A stretch of DNA of 45,664 bases from positions 1-45,664 of the forward strand of contig CACPPK010000008.1 of the NCBI GenBank assembly GCA_902635845.1, read 5' to 3'. Every line of letters starts with the position of its first letter. The first letter of the stretch is position 1. The notes beneath the pieces were generated by a model. It worked only from the letters and a program-made list of their open reading frames with translations. It was not told where the DNA came from and made no database searches. This DNA is from an uncultured Pelagibacteraceae bacterium (lineage in GTDB: Bacteria; Pseudomonadota; Alphaproteobacteria; Pelagibacterales; Pelagibacteraceae). Below are positions 1 through 8,004 of this stretch, piece after piece. The position numbers and the translations under genes are program-made.

Positions 1-402
1 TGTAGCGAAAATACTTTAGATTTAGTAATTGATAATGGTAGTTTTTTATACTGTAGCGATACATACAGTGATGATCTTCCTTACTGGATAAAAAAAGGTA
101 ATAAAAAACAACTAATGGTTCCTTACACCCTTGATAACAATGATATGAGGTTTGCAACCAATCAAGGATTTAATTCGGGTGAACAATTTTATAATTATTT
201 AAAAGATAGTTTCGATGCCCTTTATGAGGAAGGAAAAAATTCACCAAAGATGATGTCGGTTGGCTTGCATTGTAGATTAATTGGAAGACCTGGTAGAATA
301 CAGTCTCTTAAAAAATTTTTAAATTACATCACAAAATTTAAAGATATTTGGATCTGCAAAAGAGTAGATATAGCTAAACATTGGATAAAAAATTATAGTT
401 AA
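1..402 (+). CDS. puuE: Polysaccharide deacetylase family protein, PuuE-like (3' part only)
   Basis: The reading frame is open from the first base, so the gene begins before the window and only the last 133 codons are visible. The segments YSDDLPYW, VPYTLDNNDMRF and GLHCRLIGRPGR are typical of the PuuE branch of NodB-like deacetylases. PuuE is a cofactor-free allantoinase that opens the allantoin ring in the cytoplasm during purine breakdown. The metal-binding N-terminal half is outside the window, so catalytic residues cannot be checked. An internal ATG at 115 would give a 95-residue product, but conserved sequence continues upstream of it, so it is not the start. The gene converges on a broken cytochrome gene 8 bases away. 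Another member of the same deacetylase subgroup cannot be excluded. Confidence 0.75.
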   Translation, partial: CSENTLDLVIDNGSFLYCSDTYSDDLPYWIKKGNKKQLMVPYTLDNNDMRFATNQGFNSGEQFYNYLKDSFDALYEEGKNSPKMMSVGLHCRLIGRPGRIQSLKKFLNYITKFKDIWICKRVDIAKHWIKNYS

Positions 403-410
403 AATTTTTA

Positions 411-733
411 TTATTGTTCCGCAGCTATAGAAGTATAGTGAGCAACCGCTTCTATTTCCTCATCAGCTAGTATACCCTCCATTGCGGGCATTACTCCTAT
501 ACCGTTTCTAACTGCCATATAATTCTTTGAATATCAGGTCTAATTTCATTTAAATTTGGACCAACCATTGCGTTCGATCCAGCATCTGAAAGCATATGGC
601 ATGCTGCACAATTTCCATCCCCCAGAAAAACTTCTTTTCCCTTATTAAACATTTCATCAGCATTAACGTGGGTTAATGATAAAAATATCAAAAATAATAA
701 TGTATTAAAGAAATTTAAAAATAATTTTTTCAC
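411..733 (-). pseudogene. Small c-type cytochrome disrupted by a one-base frameshift
   Basis: Starting from GTG at 733, the first 72 codons encode a signal peptide (hydrophobic residues about 7-24) and a heme site CAACH at residues 42-46, followed by VGPNLNEIRPDIQRII. The frame then runs into a premature stop after WQLETV. Another frame continues from 518 down to a TAA at 411 and encodes the missing end of a class I cytochrome c: a GVMPAM segment with the expected axial methionine and a C-terminal helix containing EEIEAVAHYTS. Restoring one A near 517-521 would join the two into about 107 residues. As it stands the product has a heme-attachment site but no methionine ligand. It may be a true pseudogene or a sequencing/assembly error in an A/T run. 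The intact protein would be a periplasmic electron carrier. Confidence 0.85.
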
Positions 734-776
734 ATAAATTTGGTATCATAATTAAAAATATTTAAAAAGGAGAATT

Positions 777-1064
777 ATGAAAGCTTATTGGGTTGCAAAT
801 TATACTGAAATAAAAGACGACGAAAGACTTAAAAAATATGCCGTTAAAGCAAAAGAAGCGGTTGAAAAATATTCTGGAAAAATAATAGCGAGAAGTGCAA
901 ATAATGTAACATTAGAAGGTAGGGAAATGGTTAGAGTAGCGCTTGCAGAATTTCCAGATATTGAAACAGCAAAAAATTGTTACAATTCCGAAGAGTATGT
1001 TGAAGCTAGAAAGCATTTGGAAAATAATGCTACTAGAGAACACATAATTTTTGAGGGAATGTAA
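777..1064 (+). CDS. DUF1330 family protein
   Basis: This 95-residue cytoplasmic protein has the DUF1330 (dimeric alpha/beta barrel, ferredoxin-like) pattern: AYWVANYTEI at the N-terminus, a central EGREMVRVALAEFPD strand-turn segment, then a helix with YNSEEYVEARKHL. The start is supported by AAGGAG at 767-772, a few bases before the ATG. The family has no established general function; some members are annotated as small oxygenase- or monooxygenase-like barrels, and nothing here fixes a substrate. It is divergent from the broken cytochrome across 43 bases and convergent with the AlkA-like gene 12 bases downstream. Confidence 0.8.
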   Translation: MKAYWVANYTEIKDDERLKKYAVKAKEAVEKYSGKIIARSANNVTLEGREMVRVALAEFPDIETAKNCYNSEEYVEARKHLENNATREHIIFEGM

Positions 1065-1079
1065 GCTGATAAAGGCTTA
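1062..1079. terminator. Short hairpin joining two convergent stop codons (weak)
   Basis: TAAGC at 1062-1066 and GCTTA at 1075-1079 are perfect inverted repeats with an 8-base loop. The left arm contains the TAA of the DUF1330 gene and the right arm contains the stop of the AlkA-like gene read on the minus strand. The stem is only 5 base pairs and has no strong T run on either side, so a role as a bidirectional terminator is a guess. Confidence 0.25.
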
Positions 1080-1712
1080 ATACTGAATAGGTTCGGGATC
1101 TATACTTCTCCATAAATACCAAGTCGCTACAGAACAGTAAGGAGAAAACTTTTTTTTTAAATATTTCACGTAACTTTCAGGTGGAAGATATTTTTTATTA
1201 AAATTTTTTGAAATAGCTCTTAACAAACCAATATCTTGGATTGGCCAAATATTAGGACGATTATAAGTAAATAACAAAATCATTTCTGCTGACCATCTTC
1301 CAATTTGTCTTAATTGAGAAATATAAATTATGGCATCCTCATCAGACATTTTTGAAATAAGTCTTGGATTAAACTCTTTACTTAATATTTTTTTGGCTAA
1401 ACTTTTTATTCCTTTTACTTTCTGTCTACTTAGACCACAACTTTTGAGTTGAATAGTTGATAACTTACTTACTGTTTTTGCATTAATTTTATTTTTACAT
1501 TTTTTCTTAAATTTTAAAAAAACTGAATTAGCAGCAGCAACGCTAATTTGTTGACCAATTATACTTTTACATAGAGAGAAAAAGACATCTTTTCTTGATG
1601 TTAACACTGTCTCTGAAGGGGATTTATATTTTTTAATCAAAGAAGACATGGTTTTGTCTTTTTGAGATAAATATTTTTTTGCTTTATTCCAATATAATGG
1701 CGTTTTACTCAT
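1077..1712 (-). CDS. DNA-3-methyladenine glycosylase II family (AlkA-like, HhH-GPD)
   Basis: This 211-residue protein belongs to the helix-hairpin-helix GPD glycosylases that remove alkylated bases in base excision repair. The segment KSIIGQQISVAAANSVF matches the family's N-terminal helix. The hairpin LRQIGRWSAEMILLF follows near residue 135, and WPIQDIGLLRAI carries the expected catalytic aspartate. There is no iron-sulfur cysteine cluster, so it is not an Nth or MutY type. The length fits the short alphaproteobacterial form without the N-terminal AlkA domain. The ATG at 1712 overlaps the upstream EamA gene by 8 bases, suggesting co-transcription and translational coupling. The exact range of bases removed cannot be read from sequence. 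Confidence 0.85.
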   Translation of the reverse strand: MSKTPLYWNKAKKYLSQKDKTMSSLIKKYKSPSETVLTSRKDVFFSLCKSIIGQQISVAAANSVFLKFKKKCKNKINAKTVSKLSTIQLKSCGLSRQKVKGIKSLAKKILSKEFNPRLISKMSDEDAIIYISQLRQIGRWSAEMILLFTYNRPNIWPIQDIGLLRAISKNFNKKYLPPESYVKYLKKKFSPYCSVATWYLWRSIDPEPIQY

Positions 1713-2586
1713 GACGTGAAACAGATAGCTTTTTTTTCAAATACATCTCTCTTCTAAATATAATAATAGATGAAACAATAACCAATAAAGAACCTAATAA
1801 AGTTTTAGAAGTTGGTATTTCATTCCAAATAAAATATCCAAAAATTATTGCAAATACTAATCCAAGATATTTTAAGGGGGAAACTAAACTTACTTCTGAA
1901 TATTTGTAAGATTGTGATAACCATAAATTAGCAAGACCACCTAATATACCGACCATAGATAGCAAAAATAAATCAATTAAACTTGGTAAAATCCATCCCT
2001 GATAGAAAGATAGAAAACTTAAAAGCATTATTGAGAATGAAAAGAAAAAACTAATCAACCAAGCAGGCTCGGTTGATGATAATTTTCTTATAGCAATAGC
2101 AACGTAAGATAGACCTAAGCAAAAAATTATTGGATAAATATAATATAAATTTAAAGAGCTAAAACCTGGTTCGGTTATGAAAATTATACCAACAAATCCC
2201 ACTAGGACCGCTAACCATCGATAAATACCAACTTTTTCTTTTAATAAAAAAATTGAAAATATTGTTATAAATATTGGTGCTGCAAAAGATATACTTACAA
2301 CTGTTGCCAAAGGTAAATTTCTTAATGCAATAAATATAGAAACCAAAGCAATTAATCCTGCTAAACATCTTTTAAAATGAAGAAATGGTCTCGTTGTTTT
2401 GTAAAAATCTAAATATCTATCTTTAGGAATAAGAAATAAAATAGGAATTATTCCACAAAATCCTCTGAAAAATAATACTTGTCCAACAGGATAATCCTCA
2501 GACCATTTAACAATCACATCCATAAGTGAAAATGCACATACCGATATGAACATGTAAAAAAAGCCTAATTGATTTTTTGATAGCAT
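1705..2586 (-). CDS. EamA/DMT family permease
   Basis: This 293-residue inner-membrane protein has about ten hydrophobic segments in two EamA repeats. The first repeat opens with FYMFISVCAFSLMDVIVKW, and each repeat ends in a helix such as FIAAPIFITIFSIFLL-like or LVFAIIFGYFIW stretches. The charged C-terminal tail (RREMYLKKKLSVSRHE) is likely cytoplasmic. Members move small metabolites or amino acids out of or into the cell, and some SAR11-type members are annotated as S-adenosylmethionine-type or amino-acid exporters; the substrate here is unknown. It lies upstream of the AlkA-like gene with an 8-base overlap and is divergent from msrA across a 34-base gap filled by an inverted repeat. Confidence 0.8.
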   Translation of the reverse strand: MLSKNQLGFFYMFISVCAFSLMDVIVKWSEDYPVGQVLFFRGFCGIIPILFLIPKDRYLDFYKTTRPFLHFKRCLAGLIALVSIFIALRNLPLATVVSISFAAPIFITIFSIFLLKEKVGIYRWLAVLVGFVGIIFITEPGFSSLNLYYIYPIIFCLGLSYVAIAIRKLSSTEPAWLISFFFSFSIMLLSFLSFYQGWILPSLIDLFLLSMVGILGGLANLWLSQSYKYSEVSLVSPLKYLGLVFAIIFGYFIWNEIPTSKTLLGSLLVIVSSIIIFRREMYLKKKLSVSRHE

Positions 2587-2618
2587 ATGATTAACTTTAG
2601 ATTAATTAAGTTAATTAT
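2587..2618. repeat. Inverted repeat filling the eamA-msrA divergent gap
   Basis: ATTAACTT at 2590-2597 and AAGTTAAT at 2608-2615 are perfect 8-base inverted repeats around a 10-base centre. The symmetry extends outward to 2587 and 2618 with one G/T mismatch. The dyad occupies nearly all of the 34 bases between the two divergent start codons. It could be an operator for a dimeric regulator controlling both genes, or a hairpin in short leaders. No regulator gene is adjacent. Confidence 0.4.
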
Positions 2619-2620
2619 CA

Positions 2621-3064
2621 ATGGAAATAGCAATTTTAGGATTAGGATGTTTTTGGGGACCAGAAATTAAGTTTAGTAAACTTGATGGAGTTATAAAAAC
2701 AGAAGTAGGTTATTGTGGAGGTCATAATGCTGAAACCAATTACAAAGAAGTATGCACAGGCACAACAAATCATGCAGAAGTAGTAAAATTAGATTTTGAT
2801 CCTAAAGTAATATCTTACGAGAAAATTCTAGAATATTTTTTTGAAATTCATGATCCAACAACTTTAAATTCTCAAGGACCAGATTTTGGAACCCAATATA
2901 GAAGTGAAATATTTTATTTAAATGATCAGCAAAAAATTACTGCTGAAAAAATAATAGAAAAAGAAAACGTCAAATTATCAGGAAAAGTAGTAACAAAAAC
3001 TTCTTTAGTTAAAAATTATTGCCCAGCTGAAGAGTATCATCAAAGATATTTAGAAAAAAGATAA
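2621..3064 (+). CDS. msrA: Peptide methionine sulfoxide reductase MsrA
   Basis: MsrA reduces the S epimer of methionine sulfoxide in proteins, with electrons normally from thioredoxin. The N-terminus contains GLGCFWGPE with the catalytic Cys10. It is followed by VGYCGG, the HAEVVKLDFDP segment and the NYCPAEEYHQRYL end with a likely resolving cysteine. At 147 residues it is a minimal version without a signal peptide, so it should act in the cytoplasm. It is the first gene of a plus-strand run; the sulfurtransferase starts one base after its stop. No msrB is present in the window. Confidence 0.93.
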   Translation: MEIAILGLGCFWGPEIKFSKLDGVIKTEVGYCGGHNAETNYKEVCTGTTNHAEVVKLDFDPKVISYEKILEYFFEIHDPTTLNSQGPDFGTQYRSEIFYLNDQQKITAEKIIEKENVKLSGKVVTKTSLVKNYCPAEEYHQRYLEKR

Positions 3065-3065
3065 A

Positions 3066-3878
3066 ATGTCTTTAGTTGATACAAGTTGGTTAGAAAATAA
3101 TATTGATAAAGTAAAAATTATTGATTGCTCATGGCATATGCCTCAAACTCAAAGAGACGGTTTTGAAGAATATACAGAGGAACATATTCCAAATGCTATT
3201 TTTTTTGATTTAGATAAAAATTCCAAATTAGATACTGATTTACCACATATGCTTACCGATACTAAATCTTGGGAAAAAATAATGAGCAATATGGGTATAG
3301 AAAATAATGATCGAATAGTAGTTTACGATAACTCTGATGTTATTAGTTCTTGTAGATGTTGGTACAATTTAATTTATTATGGACATGACCCTAAGCTAGT
3401 TCATGTTCTAGATGGTGGATTAAAAAAATGGAAAAAAGAAAATAAATCTACAGATAACAAAAAAGTGATCACTCAAACATCTAAGTATACATGTAAAGAA
3501 AATAAAGAACTTGTTAAAAACAAAAATCAAATAGATGAAAATATTGATACAGGTAAATTTAATGTTGTTGATGCAAGAAGTAGAGAAAGATTTGAAGGCA
3601 AAGTTGCTGAACCAAGGAAAGGTCTTAGAAGTGGTTCAATAAAAAATTCTTTTTGCCTACCCTTTTCTGAATTAGTAAACGAAGACCATACTTTCGTTAG
3701 TAAAGATAAAATAATGGAAAAATTTAAGTCCTTTAAATTTGAGCATGATAAAAATCTAGTATTTTCATGTGGTTCTGGAGTGACTGCAAGTGTATTGGCA
3801 CTAGCTTATTCTTTAATAAATGCTAAATATATGCCGACAATTTACGATGGCTCTTGGGCTGAATACGGAAAAAATTAA
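3066..3878 (+). CDS. sseA: Two-domain sulfurtransferase (SseA/3-mercaptopyruvate or thiosulfate sulfurtransferase)
   Basis: The 270 residues form two rhodanese domains. The inactive N-terminal one includes IDCSWHMP and HIPNAIFFDLD; the catalytic C-terminal one includes VVDARSRERFEG, RSGSIKNSFCLPF and the active-site loop CGSGVTA with Cys235. A CGSG[VTA] loop is the form usual in 3-mercaptopyruvate sulfurtransferases, which move sulfur from mercaptopyruvate to thiols or cyanide via a persulfide. Thiosulfate use cannot be excluded. It follows msrA by one base and precedes the RND adaptor by three bases, so all are probably one transcript. No export signal is visible. Confidence 0.88.
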   Translation: MSLVDTSWLENNIDKVKIIDCSWHMPQTQRDGFEEYTEEHIPNAIFFDLDKNSKLDTDLPHMLTDTKSWEKIMSNMGIENNDRIVVYDNSDVISSCRCWYNLIYYGHDPKLVHVLDGGLKKWKKENKSTDNKKVITQTSKYTCKENKELVKNKNQIDENIDTGKFNVVDARSRERFEGKVAEPRKGLRSGSIKNSFCLPFSELVNEDHTFVSKDKIMEKFKSFKFEHDKNLVFSCGSGVTASVLALAYSLINAKYMPTIYDGSWAEYGKN

Positions 3879-3881
3879 CTT

Positions 3882-4877
3882 ATGAAAACATCTACAAAAA
3901 TAACAAGTATAATAATCATATTTTTCTTAATCATTGCAACAGTGATCATTGGAAGAACAATGATAGGAAATCATTTCAAAAAAAAATTTAGTAAAAGACC
4001 GCCTCCTGGAATAATAATAACTACTACTCAAGAAAGAGTTTTTGAAAATATTGTTAGTACCTATGGGACTGCAACTCCAATTCAAACACAATCATTTAAA
4101 ATTGAAAAATATGAAATATTAAAACCTATAAAATTTAATCAAAAAGTTAAAAAGGGTGATGTAATTGCTGAGCTTAAAAATCGAAAAGTAATTGCTCAAT
4201 TTGACGGTGTTATTGGAAAAAGAGAATTTTCGGAAGATATAGAGGTTTCAAAATCTTCAATATTAATTAATCTTGAAGATACTAGCTCAATATATTGTGA
4301 TGTAGACATACCTGAAATTTTTGTACCATTTATAAAGGTTGGTCTGCCAGTTGATATTAAATTTTCTGGATATAAAAATAAAATTTATAAAGGTGAAGTA
4401 GACTCTTTTGCTAGCAGGATAAGTGAAGATACAAGAGCTTTAGCAACAAGAATTAAGATGGATAATTCATCAGGTGAGATATTACCTGGCTCATTTTTAG
4501 AAATATCAATTAAATATGATGTAAGAAATGGCTTAAGTGCTCCTGACACTAGTACAATTGTCGAGGGTGAAAATGTTTTTATTTATAAAGTAGATGAAAA
4601 AAATAAAGTAATGAAAACAAAAGTAACCATTGGTGATAGATACTTAGGCTTTGTAGAAATATTAGATGGATTAAATAATGGAGATAAAATTGTTGCAGAA
4701 GGAACAAAAAAAGTAAGACCAAATTTAACAATCAGACCTATAGAGAAAGGTGCTAAAAAAAAACAAGGAAATTCTAGCTGGGGTAAAAAAGATAAATCGA
4801 AAAAAGCTGAAGAAAAAAAAGGTAAATTTGATTGGTTGAAAAATATTTTTAAAAAATCAGATAAAGAGAAAAAATAA
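3882..4877 (+). CDS. RND efflux periplasmic adaptor (membrane fusion protein) without alpha-hairpin
   Basis: This 331-residue protein has one N-terminal membrane anchor (residues about 7-28). A lipoyl-like domain follows: KVKKGDVIAELKNR at 89-101 continues directly into KVIAQFDGVIGKREF at 102-116. In usual adaptors these two half-motifs are separated by a coiled alpha-hairpin of tens of residues that reaches the TolC-type channel; here it is absent. The beta-barrel domain (IYCDVDIPE onward) and a membrane-proximal domain ending near GDKIVAEGTKKVRPNL are present. The last 45 residues are rich in Lys and may be an extended tail. It sits four bases before the RND pump gene, its obvious partner. 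No outer-membrane channel gene is nearby. Confidence 0.85.
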   Translation: MKTSTKITSIIIIFFLIIATVIIGRTMIGNHFKKKFSKRPPPGIIITTTQERVFENIVSTYGTATPIQTQSFKIEKYEILKPIKFNQKVKKGDVIAELKNRKVIAQFDGVIGKREFSEDIEVSKSSILINLEDTSSIYCDVDIPEIFVPFIKVGLPVDIKFSGYKNKIYKGEVDSFASRISEDTRALATRIKMDNSSGEILPGSFLEISIKYDVRNGLSAPDTSTIVEGENVFIYKVDEKNKVMKTKVTIGDRYLGFVEILDGLNNGDKIVAEGTKKVRPNLTIRPIEKGAKKKQGNSSWGKKDKSKKAEEKKGKFDWLKNIFKKSDKEKK

Positions 4878-4881
4878 TTAA

Positions 4882-7800
4882 ATGTATATAACTGAAGTTA
4901 GCATCAAACGACCTGTGGTAGCTTGGGTTATGTCTTTAATATTAATTATTTTTGGTATTTTTGTTTTTTTAGAATTACCAGTAAGAGAACTTCCTGATGG
5001 TATACAGCCTCCAGTAGTTCAAGTTCAAACCGACTATAAATCTGCGTCAGCCGAAATCGTTGATGAGGAAATAACTCAAAAATTAGAGGATGTTATTGGT
5101 GGAGCTGAGGGTATCAAAAATATCGACTCGAGTTCTTTAAATGGAAGAAGCAGGATAAATATTCAATTCAACACTGACATTGATTTAGATGATGCTGCTA
5201 ATGATATTAGGGAAAGAGTTGCAAGAGTTGTGGATAATTTACCAGGTGAATCAAACCCTCCACAAATTTTAAAACAGGCAGCAGGTTTTACAACAACAAT
5301 GTGGGTAGGCTTATCATCTCCAACTTGGAATGATTTAGATCTTGGAGATTATGCTGAAAGATATCTGATAGATGCATTCTCAAGTGTACCAAACGTAGGT
5401 CGAATTTTAGTTGGTGGATTAAGAGAGCTAAGCGTTAGAGTTTGGATAGATCCAATAAAATTAGCCGCAAATGATCTTACAATTCAAGAAGTTGAAAGAG
5501 CTCTTAGAAATGAGAATATAAATCTTCCAGCTGGAACCTTAGAAGCCAATAACAAAGACTTAACTTTAAACATTGATAAATCTTATTCTAATATTGATAC
5601 AATTAAACAATTGCCACTTAAGAAAAATAAAGAAAAAGTTATCATTTTATCTGATGTGGCTAATATAGAGTTTGGACCTGTTTCAGAAAAAACTTTATTT
5701 AAAGCACAAAGAAAAAATGCAGTAAATTTAAAAACTGTTGGTATTGGTATTTATGCTAAAAGTGGTGCATCAACGGTAGAGCTTTCTAAACAAATAAAAA
5801 CTAAAATCAAAGAACTTAACAAATCCTTACCTGATGGATTAAAGTTAGAAATAGCATTTAACAGAGCAACCTACATTGGTGCTGCAATTGAAGAAGTATA
5901 TAAAAGTTTAGTAATTGCATTTGTGTTAGTTGTTTTAATTATTTATCTTTTTTTAGGTAACCTTAAAGCTGTAATAGTTCCTGCGGTTGCTTTACCAGTT
6001 AGTCTTATTGGATCATTTCTAGGGTTATATATATTTGATCTATCAATTAATATTTTCGTATTACTAAGTTTCATTCTAGCAATTGGTATAATCACTGATG
6101 ACTCTGTGATCATGACTGATGCAATTTATACAAGAATTGAAAACGGTGAAACACCATTGGTAGCTGCATACAAGGGTTCTAAACAAATAACATTTGCAAT
6201 TATTGCAACGACTTTAATTCTAATAGCGGTATTTTTGCCTTTAATTTTTATTAAAGGAATATCAGGAACTTTATTCAAAGAAACAGCAATAGCCTTATCT
6301 TTTTCAATAGTTGTATCTTCTTTTGTAGCATTAACATTATCTCCAATGCTAGGAAGTAAATTTTTAAACAAAAAAGAAAAAATTAATTTCTTTGTAAGAA
6401 AATTCAACAATGGATTCAAATCTTTCACTGGATTTTATGTAAACTCTCTTAAATATTGGGTAAATAAACAAAAAACTATTTCAATTTTTATAATTTTAAT
6501 TATTGCTGCTTCAGCTTATTTGTTTAGTTTTTCTAAAAAAGAATTGATACCAGTTGAAGATAGGGGTGCTTATTTAATTATTGGATCGACTGATGAAGGA
6601 AGTTCATTTGAATACACCCAAGAAAAAGCTCAAATAATTGAAGGAAGAATACTGAGATTATTACAGGCAGAAGACAGTCCATATGCAAGACTAATAATGA
6701 GAGTTCCTGGTTTTGGAAGATCTGCAACGTCTTATAACAGTTTTATAATTATTGCATTACTTGATGAGTGGAAAAATAGAGAAAAAGGTAGTCAACAAAT
6801 CCTCAGAGAAGCTATCGGACAAGTTGTTTCCGTACCTGAAACTTTCGCTTTTCCAATTTCTCCACAATCAATAAGAGTATCTAGTTATAATAAGCCTGTT
6901 CAAATGGTCATATATGGATCTAGCTATGAAGAATTAGAAGAAATTCAAAATAGTGTCTTGAGAGAATTAAGAAAAAATAGAAATATGTCTAGAATTGAAA
7001 GTGATTATACAAAAAATAAACCTGAGGTTAAATTAATCACTAATAAAAACAGAGCAAATGATTTGGGAGTTTCTACTGAAAATATAGGTAGAACTCTAGA
7101 AACTCTTTATGGAGGAAAAAGAGTAACAAATTTCAGTAAAGAGGGAAGAGAATACCCAATTATTTTACAACAATATTTAGCAGACAGAAGAGATAAAGAT
7201 GGGTTGTCAAAAATTTTTGTTAGATCTGAAACAACTGGTAAACTTGTATCTGTTGCAAGTTTAGTTGAGTTTAAAGAGAAAGGCACTGCTGAAGCGCTTC
7301 CAAGGTATAATCGTCAAAGAGCTGTTACAATTTCTGCTGCGCTTGCAGAAGATTACACTCTAACAGAAGCCATAAAATACCTGGAAGATGTCATGATTAG
7401 AGTTGCTCCTCAAAATCAAATCACTTGGAAAGGAAAATCTGAAGAGTTAAAAGAAACAACAAATGAAATATACTTAATTTTTGCTCTTGCTTTGTTAACT
7501 GCTTACTTAGTTATGGCTGCAACATTTAACTCTTTTGTTCATCCATTTATTATTATTTTAACAGTTCCACTAGCTGTATTTGGTGGCTTAGTATTTATTT
7601 TATTTTTAAATAGTTCAGTAAATATTTTCTCTCAAATCGCTTTAATTATACTGATTGGTATATCCACAAAGAATAGTATTTTGATTGTAGACTACACAAA
7701 CCAAATAAGAACTACTGGTGTTAAAATTCAGGAAGCTATAATTAAAGCTTGCCAACTTAGAATTCGACCAATCATAATGACATCACTTAGTACAATGATA

Positions 7801-8004
7801 GCAATGCTTCCATTAGTTATTGGAAATATTGGCCCAGGAGCAGGCGAAGGCTCTAGATTAGCTGTGGGTTCTACAATTTTAGGAGGAATGATTATTTCAA
7901 CCTTCTTTACTTTATATGTAACTCCAACAATGTATTTAGCTCTTGCAAAAAATACTAAGCGAATTGATGCAGTTGATGTTGAATTAAAAAAACAGCTAAA
8001 TTAA
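4882..8004 (+). CDS. RND family efflux transporter, inner-membrane pump subunit
   Basis: At 1040 residues this is a full-length hydrophobe/amphiphile-efflux RND pump with 12 membrane helices and two large periplasmic loops. The N-terminus SIKRPVVAWVMSLILIIFG is typical of helix 1. Helix 4 keeps the paired aspartates in GIITDDSVIMTDA, and helix 10 keeps the lysine in GISTKNSILIVDY, so the proton relay of AcrB-like pumps looks intact. It should export hydrophobic or amphiphilic compounds from the membrane or periplasm using the proton gradient. It partners with the hairpin-less adaptor just upstream. Its TAA stop shares the palindrome TTAA (8001-8004) with the stop of the convergent SLT-like gene. 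Confidence 0.95.
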   Translation: MYITEVSIKRPVVAWVMSLILIIFGIFVFLELPVRELPDGIQPPVVQVQTDYKSASAEIVDEEITQKLEDVIGGAEGIKNIDSSSLNGRSRINIQFNTDIDLDDAANDIRERVARVVDNLPGESNPPQILKQAAGFTTTMWVGLSSPTWNDLDLGDYAERYLIDAFSSVPNVGRILVGGLRELSVRVWIDPIKLAANDLTIQEVERALRNENINLPAGTLEANNKDLTLNIDKSYSNIDTIKQLPLKKNKEKVIILSDVANIEFGPVSEKTLFKAQRKNAVNLKTVGIGIYAKSGASTVELSKQIKTKIKELNKSLPDGLKLEIAFNRATYIGAAIEEVYKSLVIAFVLVVLIIYLFLGNLKAVIVPAVALPVSLIGSFLGLYIFDLSINIFVLLSFILAIGIITDDSVIMTDAIYTRIENGETPLVAAYKGSKQITFAIIATTLILIAVFLPLIFIKGISGTLFKETAIALSFSIVVSSFVALTLSPMLGSKFLNKKEKINFFVRKFNNGFKSFTGFYVNSLKYWVNKQKTISIFIILIIAASAYLFSFSKKELIPVEDRGAYLIIGSTDEGSSFEYTQEKAQIIEGRILRLLQAEDSPYARLIMRVPGFGRSATSYNSFIIIALLDEWKNREKGSQQILREAIGQVVSVPETFAFPISPQSIRVSSYNKPVQMVIYGSSYEELEEIQNSVLRELRKNRNMSRIESDYTKNKPEVKLITNKNRANDLGVSTENIGRTLETLYGGKRVTNFSKEGREYPIILQQYLADRRDKDGLSKIFVRSETTGKLVSVASLVEFKEKGTAEALPRYNRQRAVTISAALAEDYTLTEAIKYLEDVMIRVAPQNQITWKGKSEELKETTNEIYLIFALALLTAYLVMAATFNSFVHPFIIILTVPLAVFGGLVFILFLNSSVNIFSQIALIILIGISTKNSILIVDYTNQIRTTGVKIQEAIIKACQLRIRPIIMTSLSTMIAMLPLVIGNIGPGAGEGSRLAVGSTILGGMIISTFFTLYVTPTMYLALAKNTKRIDAVDVELKKQLN

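Noticed and set aside
6126..6428. Minus-strand ORF of 100 codons inside the RND pump gene
   Set aside because: It is the shadow of a strongly conserved transporter reading frame, with no family features of its own.
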